64,000 nucleotides of DNA from Streptomyces cellulosae (GTDB lineage: Bacteria; Actinomycetota; Actinomycetes; Streptomycetales; Streptomycetaceae). The translations under genes were made by a program, and so were the position numbers. The notes beneath the pieces were generated by a model. It was not told where the DNA came from, ran no database searches, and worked only from the letters and a program-made list of their open reading frames with translations. Shown one piece after another: positions 1-9,500 of the stretch (positions within the stretch are counted from its first letter, which is position 1; every line of letters begins with the position of its first letter). The DNA is taken from positions 62,001-126,000 of the forward strand of contig NZ_JOEV01000007.1 in assembly GCF_000721105.1 (NCBI RefSeq), written 5' to 3'.

Positions 1-1000
1 TACCCAGGTCGTGCCGGGCGCGGGCACGCAGCAGCGGGGCGAGGACGGCCCGCGGTGCCGCGAGCCAGCCCAGGCGCAGGCCCGGGGCGAGCGTCTTGCT
101 GGCGGTGCCCGCGTAGACGACGTGATCCGGGGCGAGCCGCCGCAGGGCGAGCGGCCGGGGCGTGCCGCGCTCGTACCAGAGGCCGCCGTCGTAGTCGTCC
201 TCCACGATCCAGCCCCCGGTCTCCTGTGCCCACGCGACGAGTTCGGCCCGCCGCCGCGCGGACAGCGTGACGCCGGTCGGGTACTGGTGGGCGGGCGTGA
301 CGAGCACGGCACGCACCCCCGACATCCGCAACGCCGCCACGTCGACACCCTCCGCGTCGACCGGCAGCGGCACCGGCCGCAGTCCGCACTCGCGCACGAA
401 CTGGCGCTGGCGCGGATGCCCCGGGTTCTCCATTCCCAGGGCGTCCACGCCCAGTTCGGGCAGCGCCGCGCCGAGCAGACCGAGGGTCTGGGCGAAGCCC
501 GCGACGACCATGATCCGGTCCGGTGTGCTGGGCACACCGCACACCCGGCCCAGGTAGTGGGCGAGTTCGGTGCGCAGGGCCGGCACCCCGGCGGGCGGCG
601 GGTAGTCGTGGTCGGCCGGGCCCGCGGACTGCAGGGCCCGCTGGTAGCAGGTGAGCCAGTCGCGGCGCGGGAAGTGGGGGAACACGGGGGCGTTGGGGCG
701 CAGGTCCCAGCGCACGTCCGGCACCCGGCCGTCCTCCAGCAGGGTCGGTACGACCGGCTCGGGCCGCAGATGCCGTACGACGCGGGTGCCCGCGCCCTGC
801 ACCGCCTCCAGGTAGCCCTCGGCGACGAGTTGTCCGTACGCCTCGACGACCACACTGCGCGAGACGCCGAGGTCGTCGGCGAGGCTGCGGCTGGAGGGCA
901 GCCGGCTGCCCGGGTGCAGCACTCCGGCAGCGACCTCGCTCTTGATGAATCGCTGGATCTGTGACGTCAGCGGGACGTGGGAGTCCCGGACGACGTTCAT
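1..1000 (-). CDS. MocR/PdxR-type transcriptional regulator (partial, C-terminus off window)
   Basis: The minus-strand protein starts MNVVRDSHVPLTSQIQRFIK and has an N-terminal GntR-like winged helix (PSSRSLADDLGVSRSVVVEA, about residues 35-55). This is followed by an aminotransferase fold-I region with VEDDYDGGLWYERG and the PLP-lysine segment GTASKTLAPGLRLGW. This layout defines MocR regulators, which use a PLP-binding effector domain to sense amino acids or vitamers. The gene runs off the left edge after about 333 residues of the usual 450-500. An in-frame ATG at 1012 is an alternative start. It diverges from trpD, so it may control it, but it could also be unrelated flanking chromosome. 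Confidence 0.85.
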   Translation of the reverse strand, partial: MNVVRDSHVPLTSQIQRFIKSEVAAGVLHPGSRLPSSRSLADDLGVSRSVVVEAYGQLVAEGYLEAVQGAGTRVVRHLRPEPVVPTLLEDGRVPDVRWDLRPNAPVFPHFPRRDWLTCYQRALQSAGPADHDYPPPAGVPALRTELAHYLGRVCGVPSTPDRIMVVAGFAQTLGLLGAALPELGVDALGMENPGHPRQRQFVRECGLRPVPLPVDAEGVDVAALRMSGVRAVLVTPAHQYPTGVTLSARRRAELVAWAQETGGWIVEDDYDGGLWYERGTPRPLALRRLAPDHVVYAGTASKTLAPGLRLGWLAAPRAVLAPLLRARARHDLG

Positions 1001-1141
1001 CGCCCCATGCATGCTGCTCGCATCCCTTTCGCCGAATTGGACCGCACGAATAATGCGGCGGTGGTCTGGAAAGGACCCGTTGCATTTCCCAGACTGAGAC
1101 CAGGCTGAAAAGTGAACCCATTCGTGTACGAGGAGATCGCC
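1001..1141. promoter_or_regulatory. Divergent intergenic region, MocR regulator / trpD
   Basis: This 141-bp gap must hold both promoters. On the plus strand it contains two CTGA cores 11 bp apart (1094 and 1105: CTGAG, CTGAA). They are a weak match to the CTGAC repeats found elsewhere in the window. GAGGAG lies 7-8 bases before the GTG at 1142. I saw no clear -10/-35 pair. Confidence 0.4.
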
Positions 1142-2191
1142 GTGGAAACCTGGCCCCAATTACTCAACGCCCTGCTGGACCGCAATGACCTGTCCACGGC
1201 CCAGACCGAATGGGCGATGGACGAGGCCATGTCCGGTGCGGCGGGTCCGGCGCGGCTCGCCGCCCTGATGATGGGCCTGCGCGCGAAGGGCGAGACGGCC
1301 GCGGAGGTCGAGGGCCTGGCGCGCGGCATGCTCCGGCACGCGGTGCCGCTGACGGTGCCGGGCCGCTGCCTCGACATCGTGGGGACCGGCGGCGACGGCT
1401 CGCACAGCGTGAACATCTCCACGATGTCGGCGCTCGTGGCGGCCGGGGCCGGGGTCCGGGTCGTCAAGCACGGCAACCGCTCCGCGTCCTCGGCCTGCGG
1501 ATCGGCCGATGTGCTGGAGGAGCTGGGGGTGTCGCTCGACCTGCCGGCCGACGAGGTGGGAGCGGTCGCCGAGCAGACCGGCATCACCTTCTGCTTCGCC
1601 CCGCTGTTCCACCCGGCGATGCGGCATGCCGCCGGGCCGCGCCGCGAGCTCGGCATCCGTACGGTGTTCAACGCCCTCGGTCCGCTGACCAATCCGGCGC
1701 GGCCGGCGGCCCAGGCGATCGGGGTCGCCGACCCGGCACTGGCCCAGCGCGTCGCCGAGGTTCTCGCGCGGCGGGGCACGGACGCACTGGTGTTCCGCGG
1801 CGACGACGGGATGGACGAGCTGACGGTCACCACTACCTCCACCGTGTGGTCGGTCACCGGCGGCGAGGTGCGCCGGGAGTCGTTCGATCCGCGGGACATC
1901 GGTGTCCCGCGGGCCGCCGCGGGGTCGCTGCGCGGCGGGGACCGGGTGTACAACGCCCGGGTGGCCCGGGATGTCCTGGCCGGGGCCCGGGGGCCGGTCA
2001 GGGATGCGGTGCTGCTGTCCGCGGCGGCCGGCCTGGCGGCGTTCGACGGCGGTACCGCGCCGGTGGTCGAACGCCTGTCCTCCGCTCTGGACCGTGCGGG
2101 GCGTTCCGTGGACTCGGGGGCAGCGGCTGGGGTGCTGGAGCGGTGGGTGGCCGTTTCGGCGGGGCGTGCGGCGCGGATGGCGGCGGCCTGA
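1142..2191 (+). CDS. trpD: Anthranilate phosphoribosyltransferase
   Basis: It transfers the phosphoribosyl group of PRPP to anthranilate, the second step of tryptophan synthesis. The glycine-rich PRPP loop DIVGTGGDGSHSVNIST and the segment VKHGNRSASSACGSADVLE are textbook TrpD, as is NALGPLTNPA further on. The length (350 aa from the GTG at 1142) is typical. I chose 1142 because GAGGAG sits 7-8 bases upstream and the protein then begins like other actinobacterial TrpDs; a GTG at 1112 would add 10 residues. It converges with trpC across a hairpin. Lying next to a halogenase and tryptophan dioxygenase, it is best read as a pathway-dedicated trpD copy that boosts the Trp supply. Confidence 0.95.
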   Translation: METWPQLLNALLDRNDLSTAQTEWAMDEAMSGAAGPARLAALMMGLRAKGETAAEVEGLARGMLRHAVPLTVPGRCLDIVGTGGDGSHSVNISTMSALVAAGAGVRVVKHGNRSASSACGSADVLEELGVSLDLPADEVGAVAEQTGITFCFAPLFHPAMRHAAGPRRELGIRTVFNALGPLTNPARPAAQAIGVADPALAQRVAEVLARRGTDALVFRGDDGMDELTVTTTSTVWSVTGGEVRRESFDPRDIGVPRAAAGSLRGGDRVYNARVARDVLAGARGPVRDAVLLSAAAGLAAFDGGTAPVVERLSSALDRAGRSVDSGAAAGVLERWVAVSAGRAARMAAA

Positions 2192-2275
2192 GCGTCTGCG
2201 GGTTGCTGTCGGGGGCCGGGTGCGGGTACGACTCGCCCGCACCCGGCCCCCGACACCAGCCCGGCAGACGCTCAG
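2188..2275. terminator. Bidirectional hairpin between trpD and trpC
   Basis: A perfect 20-bp stem (2207-2226 with 2236-2255, 9-nt loop) is nested inside a second perfect 12-bp stem (2188-2199 with 2264-2275). It lies exactly between the convergent trpD and trpC stop codons. No T-tract follows, as is usual for Streptomyces terminators. Confidence 0.85.
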
Positions 2276-3135
2276 GGCCCTTCTGATGGATCTCCGTCGG
2301 AGAAGGAGCGGCGTTCGGCGCGTGCGACCGCCGTGCGGCGTGGAGGGTCATGTGGCGGAGCCACCTGGCCCTTCGCGCCGTGCGGTGAGCGTGCGTGCCG
2401 GGCGTCGCGACGCCGCGGAGATCCATCATCCGCCCCCAGCGCCCCGTACTCCGCCACGTCGGCAGACGCTCGCACCCCCGACTCGGCGACCCGCACGACG
2501 TCGGCGGGCAGGTGCGGAACGACCCGCGCGAACGTCGACCGGTCCACGCTCAGCGTGCGCAGATCACGCGCGTTGACGCCGATCACCCGCGCCCCGGCCT
2601 CGAGCGCGCGCTCGGCCTCCGCCTCGTCGTGGGTCTCCACCAGCGGTGTCAGGCCGATCTCCGTGGCGAGTGCCGACAGATCGGCCAGCAGCGGCTGTTC
2701 GAGCGCCGCCACGATCAGCAGCACCAGGTCCGCGCCGTGCGCCCGCGCCTCCCAGACCTGGTACGGGTCCACGACGAAGTCCTTGCGCAGCACCGGCAGG
2801 GCGACCGTGGCCCGCACCGCGTCCAGGTCGGCGAGGCTGCCGTCGAACCTGCGGCGCTCGGTCAGCACGCTGATCGCGGCCGCGCCGCCCTTCTCGTACG
2901 CCGCCGCGAGCCCGGCGGGGTCGGCGATCGTGGCCAGCGGACCGCGGGAGGGACTCGCGCGCTTCACCTCGGCGATGATCCGGGGGCGCCCGTCCACGGC
3001 CCTCAGCACGGACACGCAGTCCGCACCCGGGCCGCGCGCCGCCGCCCGCTGCCTCACCTCTCGTTCCGGCACGGCGCGCCGGCGCTCCGCGAGGTCCTCG
3101 CGCGCCCCCGCCACGATGTCGTCGAGCACTGTCAT
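2272..3135 (-). CDS. trpC: Indole-3-glycerol-phosphate synthase with aberrant C-terminus
   Basis: It converts CdRP to indole-3-glycerol phosphate. Conserved TrpC blocks are present: the [11 protein letters not shown] catalytic-Lys segment, the VLRKDF strand, [21 protein letters not shown] and VRVAESGVR. Similarity stops after EYGALGAD. The usual final beta-alpha unit (VLVGE-type phosphate-binding motif) is replaced by an arginine-rich tail of about 50 residues. Neither other frame restores the motif, so this is not a simple frameshift. The change coincides with a 13-bp inverted repeat. The enzyme may be inactive or impaired, with a housekeeping TrpC compensating. It is the last gene of the 20-kb minus-strand operon; a GGGGG run lies about 10 bases before the ATG. 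Confidence 0.85.
   Translation of the reverse strand: MTVLDDIVAGAREDLAERRRAVPEREVRQRAAARGPGADCVSVLRAVDGRPRIIAEVKRASPSRGPLATIADPAGLAAAYEKGGAAAISVLTERRRFDGSLADLDAVRATVALPVLRKDFVVDPYQVWEARAHGADLVLLIVAALEQPLLADLSALATEIGLTPLVETHDEAEAERALEAGARVIGVNARDLRTLSVDRSTFARVVPHLPADVVRVAESGVRASADVAEYGALGADDGSPRRRDARHARSPHGAKGQVAPPHDPPRRTAVARAERRSFSDGDPSEGP
2284..2428. repeat. 145-bp segment bounded by 13-bp perfect inverted repeats inside trpC
   Basis: TGATGGATCTCCG at 2284-2296 recurs as its exact reverse complement at 2416-2428. The interior contains further palindromes, including a 14-bp one next to the right end. The right repeat starts at the codon where TrpC similarity stops. This looks like a small non-autonomous element (MITE-like) or a rearrangement scar. 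Flanking target duplication is not clear; at most 2 bp (tc) are shared. Confidence 0.5.
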
Positions 3136-3220
3136 CCGTACGATCCCCCTGGTTGTCTGCCGTGTCGGAGGGACCCGGCGCTCTCCGCCGGGCCCCTGCG
3201 AACCGTTCGGTGCGCACCGC

Positions 3221-4171
3221 TCAGGTCATCGAGACGACGACCTTGCGCGTGCCGGTGAACGCCTCCCGCCCGTGCAGGACGGAGAAGTTGTGGACGATCA
3301 TCACGTCGCCCCGCTGCCAGGGCTCGATCAGCTTGTGCTCGCGCTGCGCCGCCCGGACCTCGGCGAGATCCTCGTCGGAGAGGGGGGTGCCGTCGGCGTA
3401 CGTCACCCAGTGCGGCAGGTCGTCGACCGAGTCGGTCAGGGACAGGAGCAACTCCCCCTCGTCGTCGGGAAGGTTGGAGGGGTGCCACTGGTCGGCCTGG
3501 TTGAACCAGGTGTCGCGGCCGGTGCGCGGGTTCTTGCGGACGCCGGGGCGGTGCTGGCCGACCCGCAGGCCGCCGTCGGCCGTCCACGCGAAGTCGGCGC
3601 CCGACTCGGTGAGGAACTCCTCGACGGCCGCCCTGTCGTCCGTCTCGAAGGTGTCCTGCCAGGACTTGCCGAGCCCCGCCCCGCCGTGCAGGTACTGGCG
3701 GTAGACGACTCCGGCGGCGAACCGCTCCCGCACCTCGGGGGAGAGCGCGCCGAGCAGGGCCTCGCCGTCGCAGACCGGGGTGGCGCCGCCGGTGTCGGGG
3801 GCGTCCAGGCAGCAGAAGTACAGCCTCTCGGGCCAGCTGCGGGCGTACGACAACTCGTTGTGCAGGGTGATGTCGTAGCGCGCCGGGTACTCGGTGGAGG
3901 TGAAGACGCCGTCGGAGAGCGTCCTGCGGGGGGTGTTGCCGCCGCGATAGCTCTCGATGAGGTCGCCGCCGAAGCCGCTGACGGCGGCGTGGAACGCGGT
4001 GGCGTCGGGGATGCCGGCGCCGCGCAGCAGGACCACCCCGTACGCGTCGAGCAGCACCCGCGTCCGGCCGCGCACCTCCTCCCAGCGTGCCTCGTCCCAG
4101 GCGTCGGCCGGGGTCTCGGTGTACAGGATCGCGAGCGTGGTGCCGCCCGTGGTCCGAGTCTCGTGCCGCAT
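3221..4171 (-). CDS. SyrP-like TauD/TfdA family Fe(II)/2-oxoglutarate oxygenase
   Basis: This 316-aa non-heme iron oxygenase probably beta-hydroxylates an amino acid tethered to a carrier protein. It has the iron-binding LHNELSY motif near residue 102 (an HxE form) and the distal His in SVLHGREAF near residue 298. The 2-oxoglutarate-binding Arg follows in TGTRKVV. The stretch [19 protein letters not shown] is typical of the subgroup containing SyrP, which hydroxylates PCP-bound aspartate. The stand-alone A domain at 33956-35506 has an aspartate-like code, so beta-hydroxy-Asp is the likely product (inference). Its ATG follows the P450 stop by one base, implying co-translation. Confidence 0.85.
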   Translation of the reverse strand: MRHETRTTGGTTLAILYTETPADAWDEARWEEVRGRTRVLLDAYGVVLLRGAGIPDATAFHAAVSGFGGDLIESYRGGNTPRRTLSDGVFTSTEYPARYDITLHNELSYARSWPERLYFCCLDAPDTGGATPVCDGEALLGALSPEVRERFAAGVVYRQYLHGGAGLGKSWQDTFETDDRAAVEEFLTESGADFAWTADGGLRVGQHRPGVRKNPRTGRDTWFNQADQWHPSNLPDDEGELLLSLTDSVDDLPHWVTYADGTPLSDEDLAEVRAAQREHKLIEPWQRGDVMIVHNFSVLHGREAFTGTRKVVVSMT

Positions 4172-4172
4172 C

Positions 4173-5420
4173 TCAGCGAACCTCCTCGGCGGCCGGCTCC
4201 GCGCGCAGTGCGACGGGCAGGCCGCTGTAGCCCTGGATGAAGTTGGAGTAGAGGCGCCGCGGGTCGCCGAGCGGCGTGATCTCGGCGACCATGGCGCGCA
4301 GCGCCTCCACCATGGCGTTCACATGGACCCGGCCCAGGAAGGCGCCGAGGCAGAAATGCGGGCCGTGGCCGAAGACCACGTGCTTGTTGGGGGTGCGGCC
4401 GACGTCGAAGGTGTACGGATCGGTGAAGACGTCCTCGTCGAAGTTGGCGGAGGCGTTCCACAGGGTGACCACGTCGCCGGCCCGGATGATCCGGTCCCCG
4501 ATCTCCACATCGGCCAGGGCGCGGCGTCCGAAGTGCATGGCGGGCGTCGTCCAGCGCAGGATCTCCTCCGTGGCCGAATCCGAGGTGACGTCGCCGCTCT
4601 TGAGGCGGCGCCACTGGCCGGGGTTCTCGGCCAGCGCGATGAGGCCGCCGGTGATCGACATCCGGGTCGACTCGTCGCCGCCGAGGATGAGGCTGTAGCT
4701 GTTGAGGACGATCTCGTCGTCGGTCAGCGGCTTGCCGTCGATGGTGGCGGTGGCCAGGGTGCTGAGGACGTCGTCGCCCGGCTTCGCCCGGCGCTCGGCC
4801 GCGAGTTGGGAGATGTAGAGCAGGATCTCGTTGCGTGCCAGGAGAGATTCGAACTCGCTCTCCTCGGAACTGTGCCGTGAGAGCGTCCGGGTGTTCCACT
4901 CGACCAGTTGCGGGCGGTCGGCGGCCGGGATGTCGAGAAGGTCGCCCATGGTGTGCATCGGGATGTGGTCGACGACGTCGGTGACGAAGTCGACCCGGTC
5001 CGACTCGACGGCGGCACCGAGCAGTTCACGTGTGTGCCGGTGCACGCCGTCCACCACGGGCGCGAGGACGCGCGGCGAGAACGACTTCAGCATCAGGTTG
5101 CGGATCTCGCGGTGGCGCACTCCGTCGGTGACGGCGAGCATCTTGCCGGCGGCCGAGTCCTCGCCCTGGAGCAGCGTGGTGAGGACGGTCCCCTTCTCGG
5201 AGGTGAACCGCTTGTTGTCGCGGTAGACGGCGACCGCGTCCGCGTACCGGGAGATCACCCAGAACCCGGGGCCGGCCGGGCCGGCCGGGTGCCAGTGCAC
5301 GGGGCTCTCGGTGCGGAACCTGCGCCACATGGCGTGCTGGTCGACGTCGAGGAAGGTCTGCGGGTCGGTGAGGTCGAGCGAGGCGGGGTCGGGTGCCGCC
5401 TCGCGCTCTGTGAGAGGCAT
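4173..5420 (-). CDS. Cytochrome P450, CYP163-like
   Basis: This 415-aa soluble heme monooxygenase has the I-helix LILGGDEST, the ExxR motif EEILRW and the cysteine loop FGHGPHFCLGAFLGR. The overall text (ALADVEIGDRIIRAGDVVTLW, then NASANFDEDVF and TPNKHVVFGHG) resembles P450s that hydroxylate aminoacyl groups on NRPS carrier domains (CYP163 type). It sits between the NRPS/permease and the SyrP-like oxygenase in one operon, so it probably tailors one of the peptide residues. The substrate cannot be read from sequence; indole, kynurenine or acyl-chain oxidation are possible. Confidence 0.9.
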   Translation of the reverse strand: MPLTEREAAPDPASLDLTDPQTFLDVDQHAMWRRFRTESPVHWHPAGPAGPGFWVISRYADAVAVYRDNKRFTSEKGTVLTTLLQGEDSAAGKMLAVTDGVRHREIRNLMLKSFSPRVLAPVVDGVHRHTRELLGAAVESDRVDFVTDVVDHIPMHTMGDLLDIPAADRPQLVEWNTRTLSRHSSEESEFESLLARNEILLYISQLAAERRAKPGDDVLSTLATATIDGKPLTDDEIVLNSYSLILGGDESTRMSITGGLIALAENPGQWRRLKSGDVTSDSATEEILRWTTPAMHFGRRALADVEIGDRIIRAGDVVTLWNASANFDEDVFTDPYTFDVGRTPNKHVVFGHGPHFCLGAFLGRVHVNAMVEALRAMVAEITPLGDPRRLYSNFIQGYSGLPVALRAEPAAEEVR

Positions 5421-5447
5421 GGTGGGTGTTCCTAACGGCTTCGGGGC

Positions 5448-6326
5448 TCAGGGCTTTCGGAATCGGCGCAGGCTGAGGGCGAGGCAGACCGCGAACAGCA
5501 CGCTCAGGGTCACCGCGACCACGATCAGCGGGTGCTCGCCGACGAAGCCGGGGCTTGTGGTGGCGGGGTTGCCCCACAGGTCGCGGCAGGCGGCGATGAC
5601 GGCGCTGACCGGGTTCCACTCGGCGATCGGGCGGATCGCGCCCGGCATGGACTGCGGGGAGAGGAAGGCGCTGGACAGGAAGGGCAGCACGACGACGATG
5701 AACGGCGCGACGACGCTGATCGTCTCGATGCTGCGCAGGGTCGTGGCGAGCAGCACGCCGAGCCACAGCATCACGTACGTGAAGACCGCGACCAGGGCGA
5801 ACCCGGCGAGCGTGGGCAGCGGCCCGGTGTGCGAACGCCAGCCGAGCAGCAGCCCGGCGCCCGTGGTGACGGCGAGCGCGGCCAGGGCGACCAGGAAGTC
5901 CGCGCCGGTGTGCCCCAGCGGCACGGCGGACCGGCTGATCGGCAACGAACGGAACCGGTCGATGATGCCGCCCTGCAGGTCCATCGCCATCGACACGGCG
6001 GTCGGTCCCACGCAGGCGAGCCCCACCTGGACGGCGCCGCCGGCGAAGACGTACTCGACGTAGCTTCCGCCGGCGGGCAGCGTGATGGCGTCCCGGAACA
6101 GGTAGCCGAGCAGCACCATCGACACGAGCGGGTTGAGCACGACGCCGATGGCCCGGCCGGGCCCCCGGCGCAGCCGCCTGAGCCTGCGTCCCAGTACGGC
6201 GAGCACTTCGGTCCCGAAGGTCCGGGCTCCGCCCGGCCGGGCCCCGTCGAGGAGGGGATTCTCGACGGGGGACCGGCCGGGGGTGGGCGCCGCGGGGGGC
6301 GGCGCCGCAGGGAGAGTGGTCGTCAT
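5448..6326 (-). CDS. ABC-2 type permease (DrrB-like)
   Basis: This 292-aa membrane protein has about six hydrophobic segments, among them VVLNPLVSMVLLGYLF, LVALAALAVTTGAGLLLGW and VVAPFIVVVLPFLSSAFL. It also has a proline/alanine-rich cytoplasmic N-terminus. It matches the DrrB family that exports antibiotics with a separate DrrA ATPase. No ATPase gene adjoins it; the only DrrA-type ATPase in the window is at 32611-33558, 26 kb away, and is the likely partner. The chosen ATG at 6326 has only a weak ribosome site. A reading frame open further upstream runs through repeats and is not thought to be translated. Confidence 0.85.
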   Translation of the reverse strand: MTTTLPAAPPPAAPTPGRSPVENPLLDGARPGGARTFGTEVLAVLGRRLRRLRRGPGRAIGVVLNPLVSMVLLGYLFRDAITLPAGGSYVEYVFAGGAVQVGLACVGPTAVSMAMDLQGGIIDRFRSLPISRSAVPLGHTGADFLVALAALAVTTGAGLLLGWRSHTGPLPTLAGFALVAVFTYVMLWLGVLLATTLRSIETISVVAPFIVVVLPFLSSAFLSPQSMPGAIRPIAEWNPVSAVIAACRDLWGNPATTSPGFVGEHPLIVVAVTLSVLFAVCLALSLRRFRKP

Positions 6327-6366
6327 GACGGGTTCCGTTCGTCCGGGGCGGCGTCCGTCGGCCGGT

Positions 6367-6447
6367 GCGGTGCGCGGGGCGAAAAGCCGTCCTGCGGTGC
6401 GCGGGGCGAAAGGCCGTCGTGCGGTGCGCGGGGCGACGGGCCGTCGT
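6367..6447. repeat. Three tandem 27-bp repeats
   Basis: The unit beginning GCGGTGCGCGGGGCGA occurs at 6367-6393, 6394-6420 and 6421-6447 with two to four mismatches. It lies in the 238-bp gap between the NRPS stop and the permease start. It encodes nothing recognisable. A role in attenuation or mRNA processing within the operon is possible but unproven. Confidence 0.8.
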
Positions 6448-6564
6448 GCGTGCCCCGTGCCGCGCCGAGGCCCGGCGTCAGGAGGACGCCCTTCCAGCCG
6501 GCCCGGCGGGCGGCCGCCCACAGGCGACGCCGACGCGCGGCCCGGGCGCGGGAGACCGCCTGTG

Positions 6565-9500
6565 TCATCGCCCGCTCCTGTCCGACTGCGCGTGCAGCCG
6601 CTCCAGCTGTGCCGCGACCGCCCGGCCTATCTCCTCGACCGGGCCGGGGCTGAGCATGTCGTCGTGGGCGCAGTCGATGTGGTGCGCGGTCACGGTGCCG
6701 TCGGTGTACGGGGCCCACAGGCGCTCCTTGTCCCTCTCCTCGCCCCACGGGGAGCGGTCGGCCAGGAACAGGTGCATCTCGCCGTCGTAGCCGCGCGGAC
6801 GGTAGCGGGTGTTGAGGATCTGGTGGCGGGCCATCAGATCCACCATGCGGGCCATCCGCAGCTCCCCCATCCGGGCCAGCGCGCTGCCGTCGGCGCGCAG
6901 GGCGTCGACGATGTCCGCCGGGGTGAGGTCCCGGTCGCCGAACTCCTCACGGCTGTGCCCGATGCCCTCCAGCAGCCAGGCCAGGCTGCCCTGCGCGTCC
7001 CGCTCGTCGACGGCGCCGGTCCGGGGGAAGGAGTCCAGGTTGGCCAGCAGGCCCACCTGCTGTCCGGCGGCCCGCAGTTGCACCGCGATCTCGTACGCGA
7101 GCAGTCCGCCGAACGACCAGCCGAGCAGGTGGTACGGCCCCTCGGGCTGCACCTGGCGGATCAGGTCGATGTACGCGGAGGCGTTCGCCTCGATGCTGTC
7201 GGGCAGCGGCGCGCCGTCGACGACGCTGGGCGACTGGATGCCGTAGACCGGGTGGTCCGGCCCGATGTAGCGGGCCAGCGGCAGGTACGAGAGCGCGAGG
7301 CCGACACCGCTGTGGACGCAGAAGACGGGCGGGCGGGCGCCGGTCGGACGGATGCACAGCATCGGTGCGAACGTGTCCGCGTGGTCAAGGCTGTCGGTCT
7401 CCTCGATCGCCTCGGCCGCGAGGCGCATGGTGTCCCTGGGGACGAGGGCCGCCGGCTCCTGCGCCGTGGCTGGTTCCGGTTCCGGGCGCAGCGCCGTCGC
7501 GAGCGCGGCCACGCTCTGGTGGGTGAACACGTCGGCGATGCTGAGCTCGATGCCGGCCTTGCGGGCCCGGGCCACCAGGCGCAGCGACTTCATGCTGTCC
7601 ATGGACCGGGTCTCGAAGAAGTTCTCCGCCGGGGCCACGGACTCGGCCCCGACCACCTCGGCGACGATCTCGCAGAGCCGGGTCACGACCGGGTCGGCCG
7701 CGTCGGCGGCCGGCTCCGCCGGCTCTTCGGTCACGGCCTCCTCCGGTGAACGGGTGGGCAGTACCGGGGTGTTGTCGTCCCCGGTCACATTCCGGCCCGT
7801 CCGCCACATCCGGGCCCCTGCCTCACCCCATGGATCGGCGACGAACCGCTCGGCGGTGACGCCGGCCCGGCCCGCGTAGGACCGGGCGACGGCCGCCCCC
7901 GCGAGATACAGCTCGCCCTCCGGGGCCGGGCTCAGCGACTCGTCCAGTACGTAGCCGTGGGCGGCCCATCGGGCCGTGTCCGCAGGGAACGTGTCCGGTG
8001 CGGCCCATGCGGCGGGCGGGCGTTCCCGGGTGGCGACGCCGGTCCCGGCGAGCAGCGCCCCGAACAGCCCGGCATCACCGGGCCGTGGGCCGTCGAGCGC
8101 CGCGGCGACCCGGGCGGCGGCGGTGCGGTGCTCCACCACCGTGCCCGCCGTGCCGCCGCGGATCACATACGCGGCCTGCCCGGGCCGTGCCGTGGCCCTC
8201 ACGGGCCGGTCCTCGTCGTCGGCCGTGCCGCGCAGCCCGGCGACGTCGAGGACGAGCACCGGCACCCCGGTCGTCCGCAGCCGTCCGGCCATGCCCGTCG
8301 TCGTCAGGACGCACACCGGGTCGACATCCGCGAACAGGGCCCGGATCGCCTCAACCGGTTCGTCCGCGGTCAGCGGCACGTACGCCGCGCCCGCCTTGAG
8401 GATCCCGAGCGCCGCGAGGGCCTGGTCGGCCGCGCGCGGCACGGCCAGCGCCACGGTGCGCTCGGGGCCGGCCCCGGCCCCGGCCAGGGTGCGCGCCAAC
8501 GCGTCGGAGCACCGGTCGAGTTCGGCGTAGGACAGCGCCTGGGGCCCGCTGCCGGTGGCGACGGCGTCGGGTTCCTTGGCGACGAGTTCGGCGAACAGGT
8601 CAAGCAGGGTCACCTCGGGCAGTTCCCGTACGACGTCGGCGAAGTCCTCGGCCGAATCCCCAGGGGCCGGGGCCGCCGACACCGCCGGCTCGTCCGTGAC
8701 CCCGATCTCCAGGTCCCCGATGCGTACGCCGGGATCGGCGACCGCGGCCCGCAGTATCCGCGTGAACTGCCGCACCAGACCCTCGGCCGTCTCCCTCGTG
8801 AACAGATCCCTGCTGAAGGTCAGCAGTCCCTGCATGCCGTCCTTGTCGTGCCACGGCACCAGTTCGACGACGAGGTCGAGCTTGGCCTGCCGGGACGGAA
8901 CGTACTCGGGGAGCGCGGTCAGGCCGGGCAGGCCGAGGTCGCGTACGCCGTCGTACTGCACCGTCAGCGACACCTGGAACAGCGGGTGCCGGTTCAGTGC
9001 GCGGGCCGGCCGGAGCGCGTCGACCACCTGGTCGAACGGCACGTCCTGGTGGGAGAAGGCCGCGAGGTCGGTCTCCCGGAGCCGGTCGAGCAGTTCGCGG
9101 AACGTCGGGTCGCCGCTCGTGTCGCCGCGCAGCACCAGTGTGTTGAGGAACATGCCGACGACGTCCGAGAGCGCGTCATCCGTGCGGCCCGCCACCGAGA
9201 CACCCACCGGGATGTCGGTGCCCGCGCCGCGCCGGGTCAGCAGTGCCGACAGCGCCGCCTGGAAGACGATGAACTCGGTCGTGCCGGTGGCGCGGGCCAA
9301 CTCCCCGATCGCCGACCGGAGGCCGGCGTCCAGGTCGAACAGCACCACATCGCCCTCACGGGTGCTCCGGGCCGGGCGGGTGAAGTCGGCGGGCAGCGGG
9401 GTCTCGTCGGGCAGGCCCGCGAGCGCGTCGCGCCAGAAGTCGAGCTGTTCGGTGGCGAGGCCGTCGGGATCGTCGGGGCCCTGGCCGCCGAGCAGTTCGC

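Noticed and set aside
11..964. A 317-codon plus-strand frame at the left edge
   Set aside because: It has no recognisable motifs; the minus strand reads a clear MocR regulator through the same bases.
2272..2430. A simple frameshift as the cause of the odd TrpC end
   Set aside because: Neither alternative frame restores the conserved VGE-type motif, so a one-base sequencing error does not explain it.
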